Assembly (NCBI RefSeq): GCF_002078875.1
Contig: NC_034438.1
Span: 66,665,404-66,729,403, forward strand
DNA length: 64,000 nt
Source of the DNA: Numida meleagris
Lineage: Eukaryota > Chordata > Aves > Galliformes > Numididae
Direction of reading: 5' to 3'
Each line of letters starts with the position of its first letter. Positions within the stretch are counted from its first letter, which is position 1. Shown in pieces: positions 24,660-36,801 of this stretch. A model generated the notes under the pieces. That model saw only the letters and a list, made by a program, of their open reading frames with translations, had not been told where the DNA came from and did not search any database. The position numbers and the translations under genes are program-made.

Positions 24660-25060
24660 TTAACTCTCTGGCACAGCTGCTGGACAGGATATAAAAACTC
24701 ATTGCTCTTCCCGCGCTGTGCGTACACCACCAATCATTTGCCACTTAGATGGTGGTGCAGGAGCAATCAGTTTCCATGGCAACCTGGGCCCCAGTGATTG
24801 ATTCCTTGCCAGTGCGGCATCACCACGGGGAGCAAGGCTTGTGATTTTTGTATGCGTGCAACATCCATCTAATTAAAGCGGGATTAGAGCATCATCCCTG
24901 TATATGTTCAACAACTGCGCTGCAATCCATTTATGTAAATGTCAACTCTATTCAGTGCTGTCATCAGAGTGTTGACGAAGAAACAGTTGCTTTGCTTCCA
25001 GTATCTTGCAATGAGTGGGGGGAATGGAAAGAGTAAAATGTACACAGCTTTACTTTGGCT
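24660..25060. promoter_or_regulatory. Candidate cis-regulatory element with RFX X-box
   Basis: A repeat-free stretch with a dense set of binding-site-like words: a TATA-like box TATAAAAA (24690-24697), CCAATCA (24730-24736), GTTTCCATGGCAAC (24770-24783), TAATTA (24870-24875) and GGGATTA (24880-24886). The 14-mer matches the RFX-family X-box consensus (two half sites around a 2-bp spacer). TAATTA and GGATTA are homeodomain and OTX/PITX-type words. No exon could be recognised next to it, so promoter versus distal enhancer is open. This is inference from motif content only. Confidence 0.4.
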
Positions 25061-28000
25061 ATTAGAAAGAAAAAATAAAATAAAGCCATTCACTGATGCT
25101 CAAATGTTATGAAAATAGTAACCTGTTTCCAAATCTCAATTACAACCATGGGTAGCAAAGATGGAAGAGCTGTTCCAGCTCTGCTGATGTGCTGATGGCT
25201 AACCCAGAAAAATGTGTTGAGCCTGTCTAGGAAATTCATTAATTAATTTACCATGCATGAATTATTTATTTGCCAAAAGCTTTTAATTCCTATGATTGAT
25301 TTTCGTTCAGTGGGATCTCCTGAGACCAGAGTAATCCTGGTGCTCTCATAATTTTCCTTACATAGAGCATTCCTCAAGCCTTATAATGGTTACTTGAAAA
25401 TTTGTGAAGCCTTTGCAGATTAGGTGAGATGACAGATCTATAGCATACTCCTGATGAAAGGAGAAGATCAGGGATTTTGGAGGGCTGAAACTGAAGCCAG
25501 GTCCTTTGGGGAATTGCTAGATGTAAAAGAAAAGAAAAAACAGAAAGGAAAGGACACTTGGTGACTAATCTGTTTGCATTTTTTCTCAATATGTCACCAT
25601 TTTTTCCACATACCACTGACAAAATAATCTGTTAACATGAAAAATGACAGTTTGCAGTACCTAATGGTCTCGTGTCTGTATGCATTTCATTTTACATTCT
25701 ACTTCTGTATTATAAAACATAGGCCATTGTATAAATTGTAGATAAAATTAATAACCTGTGGGATATTATCAAAAACCACATTGATATTGGTCACGTGACT
25801 TTTTTTTTTTTAAGACAACTATTTTCTCTCACAATAGAATAAAATTAACCATATTGCGAGCAACAGTACACAGCTGACAGAAATGAATCACGCCTGTATG
25901 CTGTGCTTTGTTGCGCTCTCACAATACAATCCTCCCCCACGAACAAATCCAGCCCTGGCTGAATGTCAGAGAATAGAGATGAATGAGAAATTTCGGTGGG
26001 GCAACAGTAAGTGACCTGTGGAACAGTTTGGAAGCACAGGGATGAAGGCTATCTGAATAAGAATACATGGAGTGTTTCTCAAGAATATGTCCCTAAAATT
26101 TATTGCAAATTCATCCTTTCAAAGTACATACATAGCACAGCAACCTGAAGGTCTCCACCTTGCCCTCCTTCAGGCTTTGGGTTCCTCTAGGGAAGACAGC
26201 TCCACTGGTTGAATGTTGTGACTCCTACCCGCAGAGACAAAGAGCATTTGCCATTCCTTAATCCCCAGCACTTAGCCGGTTTTCATATGTAGTCCCACCT
26301 GAATTTGAGGAATTATTCAGTAGCTCAACCAAAGCTTGCAGAAGGGATCCATAATTTCACTTCTTTGAATGCAGATCAGGTTCAGCATGAAAATTCAGCC
26401 TGGTACAGGTTGTACATTGCTACCTCTTTCTTGTCTCTTTGTCAAGTACATCACTGCAACATGGCTATGAAACTACAGCAAGTGCTCCCAAAGAAACTGC
26501 AGAGGTAGGGGCCACAGCTTGGTTGCATCTCATGCAAGCTACAGTAATAAATGCAACTTCTTAGACTCGAAATTTCTTAATCCACCTTGTTTCCCATCTC
26601 TAGGTATCTTCCTGACAATCTGAAATCCCTGCTTCCTCCTTACGGAATGCCTCCAGGAGGCATTCCATGGTCCTGCTTTGTGATGCGTTCTACCTGATAC
26701 AGAACAAACCTTCCTTCAGGACTGAGTTTCTCCCTGGTGGGTGTCACTCTTGAAGAGATTTCTAACAGTTGCTTTTCATACAGCTAGGGGTTAGCAGGTC
26801 TCACAGATGCTTAAAAGCAGATTTCTATCTATGTAACAGCCACCTGATTACATCTGCCTGGGCTTTCTCCTTGCTCATTACATGTACGGTTCCCCTTGAG
26901 CAGGAAACTTTATTTGGAACCCTACTATCCAAAAATTCATGTAGCTAGAAAATTAACATCTCAAACTGATCTTTTGCTTATTTTGTAAATGAAAAAGGTA
27001 CTTTGGCACCTTCTGAAATGTAACATTTTAAATGGAACAATTAGCTTAATAAATCATACATTTCTAGGGAAAAGATGATCAGTTATCCCCGAAATAGTAG
27101 ATCAAAAGCATTTTAAATTTACAGATGGGGACTGTAGAGAAGGGCATTAAGGAGAGCATTTTAAAATAGTTTCTCTGAAAAACAACAGTGGATATGTTCC
27201 TAAATAAATGTACCAAAAACGCACCACTCTTTTCAAATGTTGCCACGCTGAATTTGTAAATTATACACAGTTACTGAAGGGCAAGAGTAGACTGCCATCC
27301 CTGTCTCAGGTACTTTTCACAACACATCCATCTCTACGGTTTCAGCACCATCAGCTCTAGAATGCACTGGGATATGTTGCACCAGATAGTATCAGTGGCT
27401 GGCTTTTCTGTGTAATGCTGCATTTCTGTGCAACTTCATGTATTATGCAGCAATGGCAACGAGATAATGTTCCTTAAGCACTTTGAGAAAGGTTTCTGAA
27501 GTTTAAGTAAGTTATTTTTTATATGCCAGTAGCATGCTCTTGCTGTTCCTGCAGAAGCAGAACTAACTTAAGGTGATACAGCTAACCTGTTATAGCAAAA
27601 TGTAAAGGATTGCCTTAAGGTTGGGAAAACAATGTGGCTGAAAAAAATAATCTTGGGAAATTATTCAAATTATTCACTGAAAAAAAATTTAAGACTTAAA
27701 AATAGCAGATATACTAGAGGAAATGAAGTTCAAACAGAGAAATAGTCATGTAAAATAAGAGCAAGAAAGCTCGGTATTTTAAATGAAAATACTGCAATGA
27801 AAAAAAAATTATGTAGAGAATGCAGACAGAATCTTCTTGTTTACATCCAAAATCCTTCATATTCAATCAGGCATAAATTCTCCAGCTTTGTTCCCCAGTT
27901 CCTTTCCCAGCCAAACACTCTCACTTTCCTTCATCCATTACAAGTAGCCAAATAAGCTGGCTGGGCCAAGGCACCCATCAGACACTGCCCCTTGCCAACA

Positions 28001-28306
28001 TCCTCTGGTCAGAGCAGCCTTCAAGGACAACAAGTGAATGAACTTCTTTATGTGCTGTGGAGGAACTGCTGGAAATGGTGGTTAGTCTTTGTCCTTATTC
28101 TGTCCTTGGTGTCCCTCCTGAATCTGCAGTACTCTTCATCCGATACTAGCATCAAATGTCATTAGTACTTTTTATTTTAAAATGTGGATAACTATCCACT
28201 CCAAAGACAGGTGAGATAACTCATTTCACTTAAGCAGCAGAGAGGGCTGGTTCATATCTACTTTTACATGAAGCTATTTTGTATCTTTGTGCTATATTGC
28301 ATTCTT
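25061..28306. other. Repeat-poor non-coding DNA
   Basis: No exon or dispersed repeat recognised. It holds a 23-bp odd palindrome at 26644-26666. Confidence 0.5.
26644..26666. repeat. Perfect inverted repeat, 11-bp arms, 1-nt centre
   Basis: GGAATGCCTCC, then A, then its exact reverse complement GGAGGCATTCC. It could extrude as a hairpin only poorly because there is no loop. Each arm contains GGAATG, a TEAD-type word. Confidence 0.9.
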
Positions 28307-28437
28307 GTGTTCAAGAAACATTTAGATGTTGTAGTAAGGGATGTGGTTTAGTGGGGAGATATTGGTGGTAGGTGGAAAGTTGGACTGGATGATCTTGAAG
28401 GTCTTTTCCAACACTGGTGATTCTATGATTTTATGAT
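28307..28437 (+). mobile_element. CR1 LINE 3' tail fragment
   Basis: It runs from 'gtgttcaagaaacatttag' through 'tggtggtaggtggaaagttgg' to the tail 'gattctatgattttatgat'. Same 3' subfamily as 53849-54225. Confidence 0.9.
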
Positions 28438-29395
28438 CCTGTGCTGGCAATACCATGCCATCAATGCAGGTAGTACTCCTAGTCTTTCACACAGGTGAAA
28501 TGCAAATACTATTTACCTTTGTTTTTTGGAGCAGGGTCTCACTTGCTATGCTGATAGAGGATCACTTACAGTATTCCTTTTAGTACCCTTTTGTGTATTT
28601 CCAAGAGCAGTCTGCATGCAGGTTGACTAAGCATTATTGCCAATTAATAACAGGAGAGACATTGCCAGTGAAGTGAAACTGCTGATCTCAGCTTATTCCC
28701 TGGAGTGGAAAGTTATTGAATATTGAAAGCAAGTAGTTCGTTGTTTTTTTTCCAGAGCTGAGTTTTTGCAAGTCATGGCTGAAATATTAATACAAAACTG
28801 AATGCCCACATTGCAGAATTCTATAGCTAATGTAAAGGACCAGCCAGGGGCACACCTGAAATGGGTCCTGAAACACCTATTTATCCCTCATGTTATTTTT
28901 TATTTCTCTTTGCTGTGGAGCTGTTAGTGATTATAAGCAACGGAGAGCTGGAGTGGACTATGAGGTCTGAAATGGGCAGAGAGGAGAAAATTAGTGGTTA
29001 ACATCCAGCCACACGTCCTGCCTCAAGGAACCTCCTCGATAACATGGCACCATGCTCTCCATTTCTGATGGCTAATAAAGGTCAGATGTTTTTAGCTATA
29101 GTTGTGATATTAAAGTCTTCTGAGCCATTTGCAAAGCACAATAAATTGTCCACCTGATGTCATTTTCTGCTTCTAGAGTCTGCAAGAACAACTTGGCAGA
29201 AGAACACCCCACCAGCCCTGCTTTTTGTTCTGTCTGATCCCAGCTGTTGCGCGTGATGTTTTCAGAGCTGAATGGAAGTCATCTGGGGCAGACAGTTTCC
29301 CAGTTTTTTCAGAATACAGAATGGGGCAAATGGAGCATGTTTCAACTCTGCCCAACCTGGGTCCCTCAGAATAAAGCGGTAAAGTGCCTGATGAG
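28438..29395. other. Non-coding DNA, possibly conserved near its right end
   Basis: No repeat or exon recognised. The segment 29040-29170 ('gatggctaataaaggtcag') has the look of conserved non-coding sequence, but this cannot be shown from one genome. Confidence 0.4.
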
Positions 29396-29702
29396 TGCAT
29401 GAGTGGTTGCAGCCCCTGGGTTTGCTCAGCCCAGAGCAGAGGAGCTGAGGGGAGGCCTCATGGCGGCTGCAGCTCTCAGAGGGAGTGGAGGGCAGCGCTG
29501 AGCTCTGCTCTCTGTCACAGCGACAGGGCCCGAGGGAACGGCATGGAGCTGTGCCAGGGGCGGGGTGAGGGGTTAGGGAAAGGCTAACCTGAGAGCGGTG
29601 GGCATGGCACAGCTCCCCAGGCAGCTGCCGCAGCTCAGGGAGCGTTTGGGCCCCACTCTTAGACACAGGGTTTGTGTGGTCCTGTGTGGAGCTGGGGGTT
29701 CT
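29396..29702 (+). mobile_element. GC-rich CR1 subfamily fragment lacking its tail
   Basis: A GC-rich CR1 3' segment ('gctcagcccagagcagagg', 'cctgtgtggagctgggggtt') that stops just before the terminal ~40 bp and tail. It aligns with the inverted copy at 32193-32541 over its full length. The plus frames 29384-29587 and 29598-29828 are incidental. Confidence 0.8.
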
Positions 29703-32192
29703 TCCTCCTCTTGGTTCTCACCTGTGTTTCAGACTGGTCGTGTCCAGGCACAGGGGGCAGCAGGAGGCTGTGCAATCGTTCATTTCACAGAAGGTGGCCT
29801 GTCAGACTCCTTACACAGCCACAGCTAAGGCTTTTTCCTCCTATGAAGCTGCAGGAAGGGGTGAGGATTTTTCTTTCCCTTTTCATTCATAAATATTGCA
29901 AGGACCCCTGTTCTGGCTTCTCTCTTCTGTCACAGAAAAGGAAAAAAAAAAGAAAGTAAATGAAACCACTCTTTGTTTTGTCCTTTCTTTGTCAGTCCAT
30001 TGCAGTGAAGTCAATGAGTTTCTTTTGTATAGAGAATAAATGTCCTTCACTCGCAGAAACTTCAGAGACTCACAAATAAACACAGCAGAGTTGGCCCCTT
30101 TCTTTCAAATGTGTCCCCTGGCATTCATTTGCAGAGGCACGTTTCTAGGATAAAATATTTCCATCTGTATAGACCAACCTACCAAGGCATTTCAAGTAAA
30201 AACGAAGATTGTACAAAATGTTAAGCATGTGATGACTCTCATATCTTTTGCCATTATGTGGGTGATAGAAATAATTACCTCTAGACATATCATTGCACTG
30301 TGCACTGTTGGCACACAGGAGATTGCCAGGTGTTGGATTTGATAGGAAATGTGCAGTCTGATTATATGTGCTAGAATCCAAGTGCTGCAAAATATCTCTT
30401 TTAAATGAGATGAGGAGCTAGAATTTAAAGATACCGCTTAATTTTTCATCTGCAGGCAAGCAACACCAGTATTTCAAGATGAATTTGTTAATCACATGGG
30501 ACTAGGGATTGTATGTGGTAATAAAAGGCTAGAAAAACACTTCCTTGCAGGCGGCAATAACTGTTCCAGTCTTTTTTTTTCCCTTTTGCTAGTTTAATTT
30601 CCCCTGCCCTGCTGCCTGCTCCGATTTATTTAAGTTGAAAGTGAATGTGGAGCTGGTGGAAGGCAGTAGGTTTCTGACTGTGGAAATGAAATCCTTTCAG
30701 TCAGAAAGGCTGTGTGAAATTCACTCTTAGCACAGTGCGGCAATGCAACATCTCAGCCCCACTGAAGACACACTGCTGCCTGCAGAGGAGATCTGTGTGA
30801 TTCATGAGCCTCTCTGTGCCCAATTCCAGAGCTGTGGCCAAAGTGGTGGCAGTGGAAGCCCATGTGCTGTGCCATCAGCGGCTCCTGGCACTTGCTTGGG
30901 AAGGTGAGAACTTGGTGTTAAAACCATTTGTTCTTTTCTCTCCGTGTGGACTGCTGGCAAGGACACCAACCATCACCAGCAGGACAGACAAGCATTAAGG
31001 AGTGCCATGTTTGCTGAGCCCATCAGCTCTTTGACAGCAGCCTTCAAGAAGCTCTCAGATGGCTATTCATGTCCTCAACTTGGGCAATGCTAATGCTCCT
31101 GTTGCTCCACAACATTCCAGACATATTAGTGAGTGACTGATTGTGTGGTATAGTCAGTATCACACTACACAAATAAATGGTCCCTGCACAGACCCTTTGG
31201 AAATTCTGAACCAAATGCTGTAAACTCACTGTTCCTTCTTTCTCTAAGTGCAGACAAGGGCTAAGAAAATACACATTCTCAGATGCCTTTATTATTTAGA
31301 AACACAATGACTAAAAAAAAAAAGTGTATTGCTTGGGCATGAAGAAACACATTTCTTGAAATTCAAAGTAGCAATTTAGTCATATTCATATCCTTTTTCA
31401 AGCATTTATTCCTAGTATTTATACAAAGAGATTTGAGTATTTTATTGCTGATATAAATGTTTGAGAACAAGAAATGTTTCTAATGAAACAGAGGGCTTTT
31501 TTTTTTTTTTTTGCAGTTGCAAATGTACCCACAAGCAAACAGATTGCATCCTTCATTACTATCTCTCAAAAAAGGAAAAAAAAAAAACCTGGATGTAATC
31601 AACAAGTGACAAAAAAGCCACAGAAACATACAGCTTTTCACCATACATTTTTATTATTATTTCTCACATAATCAGTCATCATATAATGGCTTCTCAGGGC
31701 TCTTCACCAGCTCATTTACTGTATCTGCTCATTTAAAACTGATTCTGGTATCACTTCACAATACCATCTCTGAATTTCTCTTTATTCTGCTGAGACTAAT
31801 TAACCTTCTAGCAACTAATTTCACCCGTAGTCTTCTGTTCACATTAAAGCTAGATACTTGTCACTCCTTTCCCTTCATCTGTTCCTTTTCTCCATTTCAG
31901 GCAATCCAAGACAAGAGCTCTTCCATTCTTCTTCTCTTTCTAAAACATTTTTTTCCCTTCAATTCTTGTTTTAATCTGACATTATAAAAGGCAGTGCAAA
32001 CCAAGATGCTGAGAATAACCCATACGCAGGACTTTGGTTTTTTTTACCTGCAAATAGACTGTCAATGATTTATGGATAATACCAAGCTCAGAACTTGGTA
32101 CAGAAGTCTATGTAAACGCATACAGATATGGAAAAATTTATAAAATCATTCCACATTGGAAATCTCAATGAAAAATAGCACATATTCATAAA
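29703..32192. other. Non-coding DNA with T-rich tracts
   Basis: It contains a 16-base T run (31497-31512) and a possible but unproven 74-bp exon-like segment at 30830-30903. No dispersed repeat recognised. Confidence 0.45.
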
Positions 32193-32541
32193 TCAGAATC
32201 ATAGGACACCCCAAGTTGGAAAGGACCTGCAAGAACCATTGAATCCAACCCCCGGCTCCACATAGCACCACCCAAATCCAAACCCTGTGTCTGAAAGTGG
32301 TGTCTGGTGAGCTCTGGCAGCTCAGGGCCGTACCCACTGCCCTGGGGAACTGTGCCATGCCCACTGCCCTCTGTGGCACAGCCTTTCCCTAAACTCGCCC
32401 CACCCCCCCCCTCTGACACGGCTGTATGCTCTGTCACTGTCTGCTGAGCAGAGCTCAGCACTGCTCCTCTGCTCCCTGTGGGAGCTGCAGCTGCCATGAG
32501 GCCTCCCCTCAGCTGCTCTGCTCTGGGCTGAGCAAACAAAG
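32193..32541 (-). mobile_element. GC-rich CR1 subfamily, 3' end
   Basis: A minus-oriented CR1 with its tail side at 32193 ('cagaatcataggacacc') and the 'ggctccacatagcaccaccc' block. It is the same subfamily as the plus copy at 29396-29702, so the two form an imperfect inverted pair about 2.5 kb apart. Confidence 0.85.
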
Positions 32542-34543
32542 GTTTGTTCAGCTGAGGTGAAACACTGTGCTAAACATCAACCACAATATCACTGTTGGGT
32601 CATAGAACTGAATGCCATGGAGTCAACAAAACAGAGAGTCAATAGCCTTGTTGCAAAATCTGGAAAAGTGGTCAAAACTACGTTGCCCTAGACTGGCAGG
32701 ACTGTCAGCTTTAAGATCCCAAAGGGAGCATTAAAGAAGACTTTTCTGTATCTGCAATGCTCTACTGGTCTGAATAAAATTTTTTTTTTTTTTTTTTTTT
32801 TATGAAAAAAACCCACAAAAGTTAATGGTTCAACTGTATATCATTCATTGAGCAGAGCAGCTGAGAGAAGTTAGGCAGGAACTTTAAAATGCTATATAGA
32901 TATTGTCTTAGAGAAAATATTAGGGATCTGGTCTTGCAAACTGCTCGTATATATATGTACAAATTACTGTAGGGTCAATACCCAGCAACATGGGACAGTT
33001 TGATTTATGACACAACATTCCATTTTCTACCTATTTTATATTTAGATGTTTATGTGCCTGTAACTGAAATAACTTTCAAGAGGTTTTACTGAAACTTCTG
33101 ATATTGTAGAATTTTTGTAGAGGAAAAATATTTGACTCATATGCAATCAGTAACACTGATTCTAAAGTTTATGCTTCTTTCATCAAAGAAAAGATGACAC
33201 CAAGTCACCTCTGTGAACAATAAAATCCAATGAGTATGTCTCTCAATCAGGTGAAGTAGTTTAAAGTGAATTATGGGCCATGAACTACACAATGCAGGAG
33301 CTGAATGTTTTCAAATGGCTAATAAAAATGAGAATGAAAAATAAGTACAAATAAACGAAGAACTGCAGCATATTTTAGAATGGAGACAAAGTTGTATATC
33401 TACAAATTTCACACTGAACTCAGTACATAGACTTCAGTATCAGATTAGGATTAGCCAGCAAAAAGAGCACCTATAAAAACCAAAAGTCCAAATTCACCTT
33501 TCCATTAAATTGTATGACGATGACCTTCTGCCTGTTAAATAAGATAACAGTCCTTCCTTACTCTAGTGGATTGAAAATACTTCCACCCGACACAGTTTAG
33601 CTTTCCCAACCACGGCAATGGAGGTTGGCCAGGTATCAGAGAGAGCTTAGTGGTGAGGAAAAAGCTCTTACTTCTCAAAATATATTTTTAACTGTCATGT
33701 AATTAAAAAAAAGCCAGAATCAGGCCATCAAAAATTTCTCTGAAGGCAGGAAAGAACAGCACTATATAGATAATATTGTTGAAATCAAGTCAGTGTTAAG
33801 TCAGATGCACATAGATGTGTGAGATCATAGGCCTTACCTGTAAATGGTTCGGGAAGTCATTTCACCTCGTCCTATCAACAAAATGTCAGAGTACTTCAGA
33901 GGAAAAGGTATCAGAATTACCAGCAAAACTTCTAAGCTGCAGTTCCAGGTGATTTCAGAGCAGTTGGAGATGCAGCATTACAGTAAGAGAGAAGAAATGA
34001 TTTTCCTTGGGTTTTACTGTATCATTTGCACAGCATATTAGGAACAGAGAATTTGCATCTCTCTTTCATTCCCCTTTCCTGCTCTTTTTTATTCTCTGCA
34101 GTTAATGAAACGCAGTTATATGCTAAAGCTTAGATGTGATGTGAGCAAAGTTTGAAGCTGGGGAGAATGTTCCATGTTAGCATTTTATTTACGCATGAGT
34201 TTGGCTAGGCGCAGCCCGTGTTTCAGTGGTTTGTACAAAACAGCAGTGAATTTTATCTATCTTGGAATCTGATTTAAAAAATTCTGGGATCTAAGATGGC
34301 TGTCTGGGCATCTGTCACTATTACTGACCTGAGGTTGTTCCCCAGAAGCAAGAATTTCCTTTCATGTTCTCTCTAATCACGTTGCTTTAGGAGAGGCCGA
34401 TCAAAGCATACAAATTACGTTACACACTGTTTCATTAATTTGTTTGCCTTTATGAATTAACCCTGGACAGACCAGATGTCTGATCTCATTTACATATTCA
34501 GTGTCTTAAGTGATGGCTCATGTTTTATTATAGTAATTAATTT
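32542..34543. other. AT-rich non-coding DNA
   Basis: It has a 22-base T run at 32780-32801. No exon or repeat family recognised. Confidence 0.5.
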
Positions 34544-35062
34544 ATACATGTCTACAATTTACAGGTGTTTGGCCCGGTTCCGTGACGAATGGGACGGGGG
34601 ACCCAGGCACCCATGCCCCAGGAAAGGGAAAAAGGGTAAGCAGATGGCCCTGAGAGCAAAGAACAGCAGCAAAAATCTGAGGAGAAACAAACTGATTTAC
34701 TAAATAAGATATCGGAATGCAAAACAACACACTATAATACAATATAATTACAATTCAAGCTGATAAATCCAATACAGAGAGAAAGAATGTCCAAAGTCAA
34801 GGTAGGCCTTACTCTACTACCGACAGACGATAAGACGGCTGGAGAGCGAGGTGCTGCCAGGACGAGAGATGGGCGGAAAAAGGGACGAGGTCTCGTGATC
34901 TGCAAGTTTTTATCTTTTCCCTCTGGCCGGAAATGGTAACAGAGGAGCAAAGTACTGTGGGGAATGTAGTAGTCCTTCTCTTCTGAGAACCAGGTACATA
35001 CACTACATGATGTTATGATGTGGAATACCAATAACCGAAAATCATAAAACCATGACAATACA
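34544..35062 (-). mobile_element. Solo retroviral LTR, same family as 11058-11587
   Basis: On the minus strand the LTR begins TGTCATGG at 35057 and ends at 34549 (509 bp). It is flanked by the direct repeats ATACA at 34544-34548 and 35058-35062, a 5-bp target duplication. It aligns end to end with the LTR at 11 kb, for example 'cagatcacgagacctcgt' and 'tgctgctgttct' type blocks. It lacks the 15 bp that carry the TATAAAAA box of that copy and keeps only 'gataaaaac' there. No internal retroviral genes adjoin it. Confidence 0.85.
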
Positions 35063-36559
35063 TTTAAGTCACTTTGTGTTCTGTTTACAATTTCTGTGCT
35101 TCATTTCTCCTTACTGAAATTAGAAAATAGTCCTTTCTCTTCTTGTTGAGTGTTAAATTTCACTTGCAGAATTAACATAATTCCATTGTGTTTGGATTTC
35201 AGTTTGTAACAGAGTAAGTGGCTGCAACTTATTAAATATTATCTTAAAGAGTTTTCATTGGAATGTGAACAATTGCATTTAAACATTTCTAATACCACTG
35301 GTTTTATTTGTTAGTTTGTTTGCTTTTAATCCTTCTTCCGTAATTCAATAAAACTCACTCAAACTCTACCCGACAAAAATTTTGGGCAGTATGTAATTTC
35401 TTTTCCCAAAAATGTGCTTTCTTTTTCCTCTTTCCTGTTTCTCCCTTCCTTCCTTCCTTCCTTTCTTTTTCCTCTTCTGATCTTAGCCTCAGGTATTCAT
35501 TTTTAAATAAGGTACTGGAAACCATAGAGGCAGTAGTTGCTTTTCTTACTAGTAATGTTATGTATATGCTTGGTAAAAGGTGAATTTTCTAGCAATTCTG
35601 TACACACAATCCACTCAAAATGTTGCACTGAATGCAGGGAGTCTAGCAACAACAAAACTACATTACCTCATCTCTTTGTAAGATTTACTCTTGGGAACAC
35701 ACTCTTAGGATTTTGATGGGTCAGTTGTTTTAAATTAAGAATGTTAATTGTTTTTTATTGTTGGATGACAAATGAACAGCATAAAGAGGTTAACAGCTTC
35801 TTCAGTGCGTGTTGTTTCCTCTTACCTGCTTTGATGAATGGAAGAAAGTAATGGTGGAGAGAATATTGATATTGGCGTCAGACAATGTAAATGAAAGAGC
35901 ATCTTCTTACTAACAAAGTTTTTGCATCTAGTTAGACTTCAGTGCACATCAGTATGAAACAAACTATTGGAGAAAAAAGTTAAATACAAAGGAAATCATA
36001 GGTGACAAACTTAGTGTGTCTGATCAGGTCTTGACTTGTCTCTCACTGGCTGTATTAGACTAGTGGACCACAAGTATTTCACAGTCAACATCATACTTTC
36101 AGCTTTTTCATGCTTAGACCAGAACACATCAGCGGAGTTCTGCACTTGAAGTCAGTCCAGTGACTCCACAGGACTGAGGACACCAGTCCACAGGACCTGA
36201 AGTCATCTTCGTCATAGGATAATGGTGGAAATCTTGTCCTTGGGCATCCCACCCAGAAACCGTCCTGTGTGGTTGAAGACCTGATCCTGAAAATGTTTTC
36301 CTTTATTTCCAAGTGCACGTACAATCGAGGAGGATCTCAGAAAATGTGTATGTCAGACAGTTACTTGAACTCCTCGCCGATTCCCTGCTCCATAACATCT
36401 TGGCTGTGAATTGTGTCAATACACTTATAGAGTATATTCAGGAGCACCCAACTATCAAATGAGAAAAAAGTGTTGTCCATAGAGCAGACGAAGGCTCAAG
36501 AAAATAGAGGCTTGACCCTTCGCGCATTGTTTCCTAGAAACTGAAAGTTACCAGTCATA
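35063..36559. other. Non-coding DNA, with an unassigned protein-like stretch
   Basis: It contains a CTTC tetranucleotide tract at about 35445-35465. From 36090 to 36520 the minus strand has short open stretches (one of 77 codons at 36091-36324) that I could not assign to any family. Confidence 0.4.
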
Positions 36560-36801
36560 AATCATAGAATCATTCAGGTTGGATGAGACCCTTAAAGGCC
36601 ATGCAGTCCCACTCCCCTGCGATGAACAGGAGCACCTACAGCTCAATCATGTGCTCAGAGCCCAATCCAGCTGACCTTGAATATCTGCAAGGACAGGGCA
36701 TCCACCACCTTTCTGGGCAACCTGTTCCCACGCCTCACTGCTCTTATTGTAAAAAACTTCTTCCTTATATCCAGTCTAAATCTCTCCTCTTTTAGCTTGA
36801 A
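36560..36801 (-). mobile_element. CR1 LINE 3' fragment
   Basis: Begins 'aatcatagaatcattcagg' and continues with the CR1 3' UTR and end of ORF2 ('gggcaacctgttcccacgcc', 'ttcttccttatatccagtc'). It ends at 'tttagcttgaaat'. 5'-truncated. Confidence 0.9.

Noticed and set aside
11058..35057. The two related LTRs as the ends of a single 24-kb provirus
   Set aside because: They are in opposite orientation and each has its own flanking target duplication, so they are separate insertions.
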